A DNA stretch of 64,000 nt, taken from the NCBI GenBank assembly GCA_029210175.1, contig JARGPL010000016.1:1-64000 (forward strand), given 5' to 3'. The stretch's first letter is position 1. Each line of letters begins with the position of its first letter. Of this stretch, positions 56,075 to 64,000 are shown in pieces. Source of the stretch: Minwuia sp. (GTDB taxonomy: Bacteria; Pseudomonadota; Alphaproteobacteria; Minwuiales; Minwuiaceae). A program made the translations under genes and the position numbers. Under the pieces are notes generated by a model. That model ran no database searches, was not told the origin of the DNA, and saw only the letters and a program-made list of their open reading frames with translations.

Positions 56075-58468
56075 ATGAAATGGGTCTGGCGACTGCTGGT
56101 AACGATCGTGCTGACACTGGCCATCGTCGTGGTCGGCGTGTTCGTGGTTGGACGCATGTCCCTGCCGGAATACCAGGGCACCGTGGAACTGCGCGGCCTC
56201 GACAATACGGTCCGTGTCGTGCGCACCCGATTTGCCGTGCCTCACATCCGGGCGCAGACCCGGGCGGACACCCTGTTCGCGCTGGGATATGTCCACGCTC
56301 AGGACAGGCTCTGGCAGATGGAGATGCAGCGACGCGTCGGACAGGGTCGGCTGTCGGAGTTCGGTGGAGAGGCAACGCTGTCGACCGATGTCTTCCTGCG
56401 CACGCTGGGTGTCTATCAGGCGGCGGAACGGACGGTCGGAAACCTGGATGCGCAGACACGGGCGCTGCTGGATGCCTATGTGTCGGGTATCAACGCGTTT
56501 CTGGAGAACAGGGAAGGCCTGCTGCCCCCCGAATTCCAGATCACCGGTATCACGCCGGAGCCGTGGCGGCCTGCCGATACACTGGTCTGGCTGAAGATGA
56601 TGGCCTGGAACCTGAGCGGCAACTGGGCGAACGAGGCCCGGCGTGCAGCACTGGCTTCGCGGCTGAGTCCGTCCCGGATCCGCGATATCTGGCCGGACTA
56701 TCCGTCGGACGGGCCAACCGCGATCCAGCATCTGGCGGGGGATCTGTCCCCCGAATTCTGGGCGGAGCTTGCGAACCTCGACCCGTTCCCGCAGGGGCCG
56801 GGAGTCGGGTCCAACAACTGGGTGATCAGTGGCAGCCGCAGCGCCACCGGCAAGCCGCTGCTGGCCAATGACCCGCATCTGGGACTGCAGGCGCCCGCTG
56901 TCTGGTATTTCGCCGCGCTGGATGACGGCACGGACGCGAGCATTGGCGCCACCTTGCCGGGTGTTCCGGTCATCGTGCTGGGGCGCAACCGCCATATGGC
57001 CTGGGGCTTCACCAACACCTATCCCGACACGCAGGACCTGGTGCTGGAACAGATCAACCCCGACAATCCGGGCGAGTATCGGACGGAAGATGGCTGGACG
57101 GCGTTCGAAACGCGACAGGAAACCATTCGGGTCAAGGGCCAGGATGACGTGGTGATCACCGTGCGCCGTACCCGCCATGGTCCGGTCATGTCCGATGCGA
57201 CAGCGCGCCTGTCAGGGATTGCGCCGGACGGCCATGTGGTGGCTTTCCGCTGGCACGTGCTGGACGATGACGAGATGTCGATCCGCGCCGGTCTGAATAC
57301 CCACACGGCGCGGGACTGGGCGGGCTTTCGCGCGGCGATGCGGGATTTCACGGGCGCACAGCAGAACATGGTGTACGCCGATGTGGACGGCAATATCGGC
57401 TTCGTCGCCGCCGGTCGCGTGCCGGTGCGGGTGGATCAGTCACCCTGGCAAGGCATGCTGCCGGTCAAGGGCTGGGACCCGGCTGCGGCAATTTCCGGCT
57501 TCGTGCCCTACGACGAACTGCCGATGACCTTCAATCCGGCGAAGGGATATGTCGTCACGGCCAACAATCAGATCGTGGACTACGACTATCCGCATTTCAT
57601 CACCAACGAATGGGCGGCGCCCTATCGGGCACAGCGGATCACAGACCTGCTGGAAGGGCGATCAATCCATTCCATAGAGAGTTTCAAGTCCATTCAGGCC
57701 GACCAGGTGTCACTTTTCGTGCGCCAGATGCTGCCGCTGATGCTGGATATCGCGCCGGAGGATGCACGGCTGAGAACCGTGCTCGCCGACCTGCGGCTGT
57801 GGGACGGCAGCATGGCCGCGGACCGGATCGAACCGACGATCTTCACGGCCTGGTATCTGGAAATGGTGCGCCAGCTGATCGTCGATGAAACGGGTGATCA
57901 GATGGATCAGGTCTTCGGCTATCGTCCCGGCTTCATCCACAATGTCCTGACGGATCACAATGGTGCCGGCAAATGGTGCGATGACATAGCCTCCGATGCG
58001 GTCGAGACCTGTGCCACCATCATGGTCCGGTCTCTCGACCTGGCGCTTGCAGCGCTGGACATGCGTCATGGAACCGATCCGGCCAGTTGGCGCTGGGGTG
58101 ATATCCATCGCGCCGTCAGTGCGCACAATCCCTTTGGTCGTGTGGACCCGCTGAAACGTGTGTTTGATGTCTCGGTGCCGGTCGGCGGCGGATCGTTCAC
58201 CGTCAATGTTGCGCATGGCCGCCCGACAAGTCCGGAGGGGCCGATGACCACCAGCCATGCGGCGTCCCTGCGCGCGCTCTACGACCTCGATAACCTCGAT
58301 GCCTCGCTCTACATGCATTCGACCGGGCAGTCGGGGCATCTGCTGTCGCCGCATTATGATGATTTCGCCGAACGTTGGCGGCAGGTCGATTACATTCCCA
58401 TGTCGCTGCGGCCGGAGGATTTCGAGACCGGCGCGCTGGGCACTCTCATCATGCAGCCCCTGCGATAG
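56075..58468 (+). CDS. Penicillin acylase family protein (Ntn hydrolase)
   Basis: About 797 residues. The N-terminus is a membrane anchor or signal (WRLLVTIVLTLAIVVVGVFVVG), so the enzyme is periplasmic or membrane-bound. The alpha chain opens with RVVRTRFAVPHIRAQTRADTLFALGYVHAQDRLWQMEMQRR-type sequence, and the self-cleavage site GSNNWVISG (near residue 247) supplies the catalytic Ser at the start of the beta chain. NDPHLGLQAPAVWYF and GFTNTYPDTQDL are also typical. Natural substrates may be acyl-homoserine lactones, lipopeptides or amides. GTG at 56042 is an alternative start. Confidence 0.88.
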   Translation: MKWVWRLLVTIVLTLAIVVVGVFVVGRMSLPEYQGTVELRGLDNTVRVVRTRFAVPHIRAQTRADTLFALGYVHAQDRLWQMEMQRRVGQGRLSEFGGEATLSTDVFLRTLGVYQAAERTVGNLDAQTRALLDAYVSGINAFLENREGLLPPEFQITGITPEPWRPADTLVWLKMMAWNLSGNWANEARRAALASRLSPSRIRDIWPDYPSDGPTAIQHLAGDLSPEFWAELANLDPFPQGPGVGSNNWVISGSRSATGKPLLANDPHLGLQAPAVWYFAALDDGTDASIGATLPGVPVIVLGRNRHMAWGFTNTYPDTQDLVLEQINPDNPGEYRTEDGWTAFETRQETIRVKGQDDVVITVRRTRHGPVMSDATARLSGIAPDGHVVAFRWHVLDDDEMSIRAGLNTHTARDWAGFRAAMRDFTGAQQNMVYADVDGNIGFVAAGRVPVRVDQSPWQGMLPVKGWDPAAAISGFVPYDELPMTFNPAKGYVVTANNQIVDYDYPHFITNEWAAPYRAQRITDLLEGRSIHSIESFKSIQADQVSLFVRQMLPLMLDIAPEDARLRTVLADLRLWDGSMAADRIEPTIFTAWYLEMVRQLIVDETGDQMDQVFGYRPGFIHNVLTDHNGAGKWCDDIASDAVETCATIMVRSLDLALAALDMRHGTDPASWRWGDIHRAVSAHNPFGRVDPLKRVFDVSVPVGGGSFTVNVAHGRPTSPEGPMTTSHAASLRALYDLDNLDASLYMHSTGQSGHLLSPHYDDFAERWRQVDYIPMSLRPEDFETGALGTLIMQPLR

Positions 58469-58543
58469 GGCCAAACTGAAGGTCCTGATCCGCTGTCTGA
58501 CGCGCCTGAATCCAAAGCCACCGCCCTGACCACCAGTCTGGCC

Positions 58544-59395
58544 ATGCCGGTGCTGTTCGTCTTTCTTTGGTCCACAGGGTTCATCGGCGGAAAGCTGGGC
58601 CTGCCCCATGCCGAGCCGATGACGTTCCTGGCGATACGCTTTGCCATCGTGGCCGTCGGTCTGGTTCTGGTCGCGGTGGTGTTTCGGGCGGCCTGGCCAC
58701 GGGACTGGCGACAGGTTGGCCACCTGATCGTCGTCGGTGTCCTGTTGCACGGCCTGTACCTCGGGGGGGTGTTTGCCGCCATTCATGACGGGGTGGAGGC
58801 GGGCACTTCGGCCCTCGTCGTCGGGATCCAGCCGATCCTGACCGCAATCCTTGCCGGGCCGGTGCTGGGGGAGAGGGTGACCCGCCGCCAGTGGTTCGGC
58901 TTTCTGCTGGGCCTGGCCGGTGTCGCGCTGGTGGTGGAACAGAAACTGGGTCTGGGTCTCGGCACGCCGTTCGGCATGGGACTTTGCGTCATGGCGCTGT
59001 TCGGCATCACGCTCGGCACCCTGTATCAGAAGCGATTCTGTACGGCGATGGACCTGCGAACCGGCAATGCGATCCAGTTCACGGCCGCCTTCGCCGTGAC
59101 CACGGCACTGGCTTTCCTGTTCGAAACCCGCGTTGTCAACTGGACGCCGGAATTCATCCTGGCGCTGGGCTGGCTGGTCATCGTGCTGTCGTTCGGGGCA
59201 ATCACCCTTCTGATGGTGCTTATCCGCCAAGGCGCGGCGTCCCGTGTGGCCAGCCTGTTCTTTCTGGTCCCGCCGTCCGCAGCCCTGATCGCCTGGCCGC
59301 TGTTTGGTGAAACGTTCGGCATTGTCGCGATCATCGGCATGGTGCTGGTCGTCATTGGTGTTGCGCTTGTCAATCTGTCGCCTGTGCGCCAATGA
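58544..59395 (+). CDS. EamA/DMT family transporter
   Basis: A 283-residue protein with about ten membrane helices in two related EamA halves: VFLWSTGFIGGKLGLPHAEPMTFLAIRFA near the start, LVVGIQPILTAILAGPVLGERVTRRQWFG mid-protein, and FFLVPPSAALIAWPLFGETF near the end. The family exports amino acids, nucleosides and other small metabolites; the substrate is not predictable. ATG at 58544 lacks a strong RBS, and the frame is open a little further upstream. Confidence 0.88.
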   Translation: MPVLFVFLWSTGFIGGKLGLPHAEPMTFLAIRFAIVAVGLVLVAVVFRAAWPRDWRQVGHLIVVGVLLHGLYLGGVFAAIHDGVEAGTSALVVGIQPILTAILAGPVLGERVTRRQWFGFLLGLAGVALVVEQKLGLGLGTPFGMGLCVMALFGITLGTLYQKRFCTAMDLRTGNAIQFTAAFAVTTALAFLFETRVVNWTPEFILALGWLVIVLSFGAITLLMVLIRQGAASRVASLFFLVPPSAALIAWPLFGETFGIVAIIGMVLVVIGVALVNLSPVRQ

Positions 59396-59444
59396 TCTGC
59401 GGACGTATTGGTGAAAACGCGCTCCGGCGCAGACGAGGGCTGAC

Positions 59445-60890
59445 ATGACCGAAGCAGGCAAACAACGCATCTTCCCCGTTTTGTTGTCCGGTGGTTCCGG
59501 CACGCGCCTCTGGCCGCTGTCGCGGAAGCTCTATCCCAAGCAGCTGCTGGCGCTGGCAGGCGATGCGACGATGCTGCAGGAAACCGCCCTGCGTCTGCCT
59601 GAAGATGTCGGCTTCCGCCCCCCCATGGTGATCTGCAACAACGATCACCGCTTCATTGTCTCCGAACAGCTGCATGCCATCGACCGCGCGCCGCTGACGG
59701 TCATGCTGGAACCGGTGGGCCGCAACACAGCCCCTGCCGCTGCCGCAGCAGCACACTACTGTGCCGGTCAGGCGGACGATGCGATCGTTGTCCTGTTGCC
59801 CGCCGATCATGTCATCCGCGATGTCGCGACCTTCCGCGCCCGACTGGCGGAGGCGATCGCGTTGGCCGATCAGGGCCACATCGTGACCTTCGGCATGCGC
59901 CCGGACGGTCCCAACACCGGATACGGCTATATCCGCGCTGGTGAGAAGATCTCCGGTGATGCGCACAAGGTTGCCCGCTTTGCCGAGAAGCCGGATCTGG
60001 CCACAGCCGAGTCCTATGTGGCGTCCGGTGAATACCTCTGGAACAGCGGCATGTTCGTTGCCCGCGCCGATATCCTGCTGGGTGAACTCGAGACCTTCCG
60101 GCCAGACATTCTCTCGGCGGTGATCACTGCCGTGGACAAGGCCGTGCCCGACCTCGATTTCCTGCGGATCGACGAAGCGGCATTTGCCGCCTGCCCCGCT
60201 GAGTCCATCGATATCGCGGTGATGGAGAAGACCGACCGCGCCGCTGTCATCGCCTGTGATTTCGGCTGGTCGGATATCGGATCCTGGTCGGCACTGTGGG
60301 ATGTCGGTGAAACCGACGATCAGGGCAATGTCACCCTGGGGGATGCGATCCTGCATGATGTGACCAACAGTTATGTCCGGACCGAAAATGCCATCGTCGC
60401 CGCCATCGGTGTTTCTGACCTCGCCATCGTCCAGACGGCGGACGCGGTGCTGGTGGCACACAGGGATCGGGCGCAGGACGTGAAGATCGTCGTCGACCGG
60501 TTGCAGCAGGAAGGCCGTGCGGAACACGAGACCCACATCCGCCACTATCGCCCCTGGGGGTTCTACGAGACCCTGGATGAAGGTCCCCGTTTTCAGGTCA
60601 AGCGACTGATGGTCAATCCGGGGTCGGAGCTGTCGCTGCAACTGCATCACCACCGGGCCGAGCATTGGGTCGTGGTGTCCGGCACGGCGCAGGTGACGCG
60701 GGGCGAGGAAAAGGTGCTGCTGTCGGAAAATCAGTCCGTCTATATCGCCGTCGGCATGGCGCACCGGCTCGCCAATCCCGGCAAGCTGCCGCTCGAAGTG
60801 ATCGAGATCCAGTCCGGCAGCTATCTGGGTGAGGACGATATCGTCCGCCTCGACGATCCCTACAACCGGGCCGATCACGAGACGAAGTGA
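59445..60890 (+). CDS. manC: Mannose-1-phosphate guanylyltransferase / mannose-6-phosphate isomerase
   Basis: A 481-residue bifunctional enzyme. The N-terminal GDP-mannose pyrophosphorylase has LLSGGSGTRLWPLSRKLYPKQLL near residues 12-34, VEPVGRNTAPAAAAAA-like sequence near 90 and FAEKPDLATAESYV near 180. The C-terminal cupin carries the isomerase site (HYRPWGFYETLDEG, QLHHHRAEHWVVVSGTAQV). It supplies GDP-mannose for exopolysaccharide or LPS sugars. No glycosyltransferase neighbours are in the window. Confidence 0.95.
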   Translation: MTEAGKQRIFPVLLSGGSGTRLWPLSRKLYPKQLLALAGDATMLQETALRLPEDVGFRPPMVICNNDHRFIVSEQLHAIDRAPLTVMLEPVGRNTAPAAAAAAHYCAGQADDAIVVLLPADHVIRDVATFRARLAEAIALADQGHIVTFGMRPDGPNTGYGYIRAGEKISGDAHKVARFAEKPDLATAESYVASGEYLWNSGMFVARADILLGELETFRPDILSAVITAVDKAVPDLDFLRIDEAAFAACPAESIDIAVMEKTDRAAVIACDFGWSDIGSWSALWDVGETDDQGNVTLGDAILHDVTNSYVRTENAIVAAIGVSDLAIVQTADAVLVAHRDRAQDVKIVVDRLQQEGRAEHETHIRHYRPWGFYETLDEGPRFQVKRLMVNPGSELSLQLHHHRAEHWVVVSGTAQVTRGEEKVLLSENQSVYIAVGMAHRLANPGKLPLEVIEIQSGSYLGEDDIVRLDDPYNRADHETK

Positions 60891-60915
60891 CCGGTGCCGG
60901 AGTTCGCGTCGGGGC

Positions 60916-61686
60916 TCAGGTGCCCTTGAAGACGGGGCGTCGCTTTTCCTGGAATGCCTTGAAACCTTCGATCCCGTCCGCGCTCTTGCAGGCCTCGTCC
61001 TGGCCCTTCGCCTCTTCATCCAGCGATGCGTCCAGATCCAGATCGTCACGCAGGATGCGTTTCGAGATGGCGAAGGCCCTGGTCGGGCCAACGGCGATGT
61101 GCTGCGCCATCTTCTCCACCTCGGCTGCCAGCGTTTCGGCGGCAAAGGCGTGGTTGATCAGGCCCATGTCGGCGGCTTCCTGACCGGAAAGCAGACGACC
61201 GGTGTAGATCAGTTCGTAGGTGCGGTGCGTGCCGATGCGTTGCTGCATGTGGTAATGACCGCCGGAATCGAGGATGCAGCCGATGTTGCGGAACGGGCTG
61301 CCCAGCACGGCATTGTCCGCCGCCATCTGCAGATCACAGGCGAAGGCAAGTCCGAAACCGACGCCCAGACACGGGCCTTCGATCAGCGCGATGGTCGGAA
61401 TGTCGACGGCGCGGACGGCCTGCAGCACCGGGTGAATGATGTCACGCAACAGCGCCTCGTTGTCATCGCTGGCCGGGTCGGCCCCGGCGATGTCGCGCCC
61501 CGCACTGAATGCACCGCCCGCGCCCCGCAGGATCAGACAGCGCGCGTCGGCGCTTTCAACCGCATCCAGGCAATCGAGCAACAGCGCCAGATCTTCGGGG
61601 CGCATGCTGTTCCTTGCCTTGGGCCGATTCAGCGTGATGGTGGCGACGTCACCGTCCATGGCCCAGAGTACCGCTGCATCGCTCAT
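60916..61686 (-). CDS. Enoyl-CoA hydratase/isomerase family protein
   Basis: A 256-residue crotonase-fold protein: FSAGRDI oxyanion-hole segment near residues 64-70, IEGPCLGVGFGLAFACDLQMAADNA near 103-127. At the position of the first catalytic Glu of hydratases (QPE in rat ECH) it has SPFRN, and it carries LDSGG nearby, as in PaaG-type isomerases with a catalytic Asp, so isomerase or another chemistry is as likely as hydration. The third of three tandem ATGs (61686) is chosen because AAGGAG is then 7 bases away. It lies 38 bases after cobD on the same strand. Confidence 0.88.
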   Translation of the reverse strand: MSDAAVLWAMDGDVATITLNRPKARNSMRPEDLALLLDCLDAVESADARCLILRGAGGAFSAGRDIAGADPASDDNEALLRDIIHPVLQAVRAVDIPTIALIEGPCLGVGFGLAFACDLQMAADNAVLGSPFRNIGCILDSGGHYHMQQRIGTHRTYELIYTGRLLSGQEAADMGLINHAFAAETLAAEVEKMAQHIAVGPTRAFAISKRILRDDLDLDASLDEEAKGQDEACKSADGIEGFKAFQEKRRPVFKGT

Positions 61687-61724
61687 CATCATTCTCCTTG
61701 TCGCTGGCTGTCGGGCCATTCTGT

Positions 61725-62663
61725 TCAGAGCAGGACACTCAGGACAAGCGCCAGACCGATACCGGCCATGAATGCCCGCCAGACAAAGCCCGTGGCCCGC
61801 CGGATATCGCCCGCATTGGCCAGCTTTCGCGCATTGCCGTTCATCCATGGGTCATCCACGGTCTTACCCGCATAATGCCTTGGCCCGGCAAGGGCGATGT
61901 TCATGGTCGCCGCCAGCGCCGCCTCCGGCCAGCCCGCATTGGGGGAGCGATGGCGGGGCGCGTCGGTCCAGACCGTGCGCAGATGGCCGGGCACCATGCC
62001 GACGGCCAGGAACAGCAGCGCTGTCAGCCGGGCCGGGATCAGGTTCATCAGATCGTCCAGTCGGGCAGCGGCCCAGCCGAAGGCTTCATGGCGGGGTGTG
62101 CGGTGACCGATCATGGAATCAGCGGTGTTCACCAGCTTGTAGACCATGATGCCGGGCAGCCCAGCCACCGCGAACCAGAATGCGGGGGCGACCACGCCAT
62201 CGGAGAAGTTCTCGGCAGCTGACTCGATGGCCGCACGCGCTACCCCGGCCTCGTCCAGTGTTTCAGGGTCTCGCCCGACGATCTGCGCCACGGCCTGGCG
62301 CCCCTGGGGCAGGGAAATCTCCAGCGCGTTCGCCACGGCGGTCACGTGATCCACCAGACTGCGCTGCGCCAGCAGGATCGCCGCACCGATCAGCGACAAC
62401 AGCCCGCCGAAGGGCAGGTTCTGGATGATGCTGCCCAGAATGCCTGCGCCCAGAACCAGCAGGACAAGGGCCACAATGCCTGCGCGGCGGCGCTCCGCGC
62501 TGCTGTCGTCGGGCTTGTTCAGGCGGTGATCCAGCCAGCTGATCGCGCGTCCGGCCAGCACCACCGGGTGCGGCACCCGTTTCCAGAGCCAATCCGGCTC
62601 CCCCAGCAATGCGTCCAGCACCAGGGCACCGACCAGCAGAAGCAGCAGGTTGTCCGTCTCCAT
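61725..62663 (-). CDS. cobD: Adenosylcobinamide-phosphate synthase (CobD/CbiB)
   Basis: A 312-residue polytopic membrane protein that attaches aminopropanol (phosphate) to cobyric acid in cobalamin synthesis. The start LVLDALLGEPDWLWKRVPHPVVLAGR is the family hallmark; APAFWFAVAGLPGIMVYKLVNTADSMIGHR near residues 157-186 and AARLDDLMNLIPARLTALL follow. The gene is named cobD in the aerobic nomenclature and cbiB in Salmonella. Its start codon abuts the cobC stop, so the two are coupled. Confidence 0.95.
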   Translation of the reverse strand: METDNLLLLLVGALVLDALLGEPDWLWKRVPHPVVLAGRAISWLDHRLNKPDDSSAERRRAGIVALVLLVLGAGILGSIIQNLPFGGLLSLIGAAILLAQRSLVDHVTAVANALEISLPQGRQAVAQIVGRDPETLDEAGVARAAIESAAENFSDGVVAPAFWFAVAGLPGIMVYKLVNTADSMIGHRTPRHEAFGWAAARLDDLMNLIPARLTALLFLAVGMVPGHLRTVWTDAPRHRSPNAGWPEAALAATMNIALAGPRHYAGKTVDDPWMNGNARKLANAGDIRRATGFVWRAFMAGIGLALVLSVLL

Positions 62664-63685
62664 CAGCCTTTTCCCGTCTGCAATGCGGTGTGGAGGCGCG
62701 TGAAATCTTCTGCCGAGCCGGGCACCCCGAAGCGGATATGGTCAGGCCAGGTATCGAAGATCCGCGTCCAGATGTGCGCCCGTGCCAGGCGCTCATGGAT
62801 CGCCGTTGCCTCTGGCGTATGGGCGGTCTGAAACAGGTCCGTGCCCATCAGATCGGTCAGTCCGTTGTCCTGCAGGACCTTGCGCAAGCTGGCGCAGTCT
62901 TGCGTGAGGGTCTGTTTCATTGCCTTGATCCAGGCCGTATCCGCCAGTGCCCGCGCACCCAGATACTGGGCCGGGCCGCTGACCGCCCATGGCCCCAGCA
63001 TCGCTGACAGCCGTGCGATCGGGGCAGCGGATCCGACAGCAAAGCCGAGCCGCAATCCGGCGAGGCCGAAGAACTTGCCAAAGGACCGCAACACCAGAAC
63101 GTTGTCGGGCAACCGGTGGGGGCAGAGACTGGATGTTGGTGCCACGTCCACGAAGGCTTCATCCACGATCAGTGTCCCGGTCTTTCGGGCATGTTTCAGC
63201 GCATCCGCCGGGGTCCTGGTCAGGCCGTCGGGGTTGTTCGGGTTCACCACGACAGTCGCATCGAACCAGTCCTTCGTCTGTTGCCCCTGTTCCAGAACAG
63301 TCCAGCCCGCATCGGCAAAGACACCGCGATGCTCGTTGTAGCTCGGGTGACGCACTGCGACCGTGTGACCTGCCGCAAGGCGCGGCAGAAGCTGGATCAG
63401 CGCCTGCGTTCCAGGGGCGGCAACGATGTGATTGTCCGGGTGCAGCCCGTATGCCGTGCGTGCGGCCTGCAGCAGGTCCACCAGCATCTGATGATCCGGC
63501 AATGCCTGCCAGATGCTGTCAGGCATCGCGGCCGCCGTCCGGGCGGCAGGCCAGGGCCGGGCATTGATGCCTGTCGACAGGTCCAGCCAGTCCGCGCGCG
63601 TGCCGCCATGAACCGCCATGGCGCGGTCCATGTCGCCCCCGTGGGCGCGTGTTTCACCTGTCGGGATCATGGGGCTGTTCACCAC
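62663..63685 (-). CDS. cobC: L-threonine-O-3-phosphate decarboxylase (CobC)
   Basis: A 340-residue PLP aminotransferase-fold enzyme that makes aminopropanol phosphate for the neighbouring CobD. It opens HGGDMDRAMAVHGGTRADWLDLSTGINARPWP, typical of CobC, with APGTQALIQLLPRLA near residue 90, VVNPNNPDGL near 146-155 and the PLP lysine in SFGKFFGLAGLRLGFA near 204-219. ATG at 63685 gives a short extra N-terminus; MIPTGETRAHGG a few codons later is an alternative. Confidence 0.92.
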   Translation of the reverse strand: MVNSPMIPTGETRAHGGDMDRAMAVHGGTRADWLDLSTGINARPWPAARTAAAMPDSIWQALPDHQMLVDLLQAARTAYGLHPDNHIVAAPGTQALIQLLPRLAAGHTVAVRHPSYNEHRGVFADAGWTVLEQGQQTKDWFDATVVVNPNNPDGLTRTPADALKHARKTGTLIVDEAFVDVAPTSSLCPHRLPDNVLVLRSFGKFFGLAGLRLGFAVGSAAPIARLSAMLGPWAVSGPAQYLGARALADTAWIKAMKQTLTQDCASLRKVLQDNGLTDLMGTDLFQTAHTPEATAIHERLARAHIWTRIFDTWPDHIRFGVPGSAEDFTRLHTALQTGKG

Positions 63686-64000
63686 GCAGGACGCCGGACG
63701 TCAACGCGAATCCGCACGCGATGGCTTTCCAGTGGCAACTGACCCGGTTGGCACGGATCCAGGGCTGAAATGAAACACCCCATGTCGCCTTTCGCATTGC
63801 GGAACGCGTGCTGCCGCCCTAGGTTCCCGAGCAATGGATAGCGCCCCGGAGGAGCAAGACTTCTGAAGGGGATGAAACTGATTTCGGTTGCGGTCGACCC
63901 AATCCGGGGACCAGGCCCGAACTGTCCGGTGGAGTGTCAGGGATCGCCCCATGTGCAGGGGTACCGCCCGCGTCGTTGCCATCCGGTCGAAGAGCAACGA
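63686..64000. other. Right-edge region upstream of cobC, no confident gene
   Basis: This 315-base end piece should contain the cobC promoter. I looked for a cobalamin riboswitch on the minus strand: the conserved B12 box (AGnCAGGAGACCnGCC) is not present, only a loose look-alike (AGCCCTGGATCCGTGCC at about 63752-63768). On the plus strand a frame from ATG 63872 (MKLISVAVDPIRGPGP...) stays open to the edge, but AAGGGG touches the ATG with no spacing and the composition is not gene-like, so I leave it uncalled. Confidence 0.35.

Noticed and set aside
63686..64000. Cobalamin riboswitch upstream of cobC
   Set aside because: The context is right and fragments such as GGGAA and CCGCAA occur, but the B12 box and the CCCCGCAACTGT core are missing or too degenerate. 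A covariance-model (RF00174) scan would decide.
63872..64000. Partial plus-strand gene running off the right edge
   Set aside because: The frame is open and starts MKLISVAV, but the purine run touches the ATG and the following Pro/Arg/Cys-rich sequence does not look like a protein core. More sequence is needed to call it.

Overview
The window looks like a chromosomal segment from a fairly GC-rich alphaproteobacterium, most likely a free-living Rhodospirillales-type organism. Four things point there. First, proS is the short form and heads proS-lolC-lolD. Second, the gene order rpsB-tsf-pyrH-frr-uppS-cdsA-dxr-rseP-bamA-skp-lpxD-fabZ-lpxA-lpxI-lpxB is the classic alphaproteobacterial cluster. 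Third, there is a perfect GAAC-N7-GAAC site, the alphaproteobacterial LexA operator. Fourth, there is a PodJ-like Sel1/peptidoglycan-binding protein. Species cannot be named from the sequence alone. No rRNA, tRNA, insertion sequence, prophage or CRISPR array was seen.

Layout. 1-5.1 kb: the N-terminus of a probable surface or secreted RTX/FecR-type protein runs off the left edge on the minus strand. It is followed by a TetR regulator, a TfoX-N protein, a small lipoprotein, an SDR oxidoreductase, a TerC-type membrane protein and a DUF2817 peptidase-like protein. 5.2-12.4 kb: proS, the Lol lipoprotein-release transporter, a 33-residue hydrophobic ORF under a LexA-type box, and dnaE. 12.6-27.3 kb: one long plus-strand housekeeping run. 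It covers ribosomal protein S2, EF-Ts, UMP kinase, ribosome recycling, undecaprenyl and CDP-DAG synthesis, MEP isoprenoid synthesis, outer-membrane protein assembly and the first steps of lipid A synthesis. Many of its genes overlap at ATGA or TGATG junctions. 27.3-31.9 kb: glyoxalase I and small metabolic enzymes, meeting a convergent class I fumarase at a strong hairpin.

31.9-42.4 kb: a 3331-residue protein made almost entirely of calcium-binding RTX nonapeptides with a type I secretion-like C-terminus, followed by a 152-residue secreted protein with one RTX-tail-like domain. 42.8-48.3 kb: a PodJ-like transmembrane protein, a smaller soluble paralogue of its N-terminus, a TSUP (TauE/SafE) transporter and a TIGR02186-type membrane protein. 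48.3-55.9 kb: a tightly overlapping minus-strand operon. It encodes a hydroxyisobutyrate-dehydrogenase-like oxidoreductase, a tiny membrane protein, a MoxR/CoxD ATPase, a CoxE VWA protein, a split XdhC, a molybdopterin-binding/MobA-like fusion, SufS and SufU. It reads as a maturation and sulfuration line for a molybdenum hydroxylase whose structural genes lie elsewhere. 56-64 kb: a penicillin-acylase-family hydrolase, an EamA transporter, mannose-1-phosphate guanylyltransferase, and a minus-strand cobC-cobD-enoyl-CoA hydratase-like run.

The most interesting items are the LexA-box small membrane ORF at 8.5-8.7 kb, the giant RTX gene with an internal copy of its own C-terminal module, and the Moco maturation operon that ends in a dedicated SufS-SufU pair.
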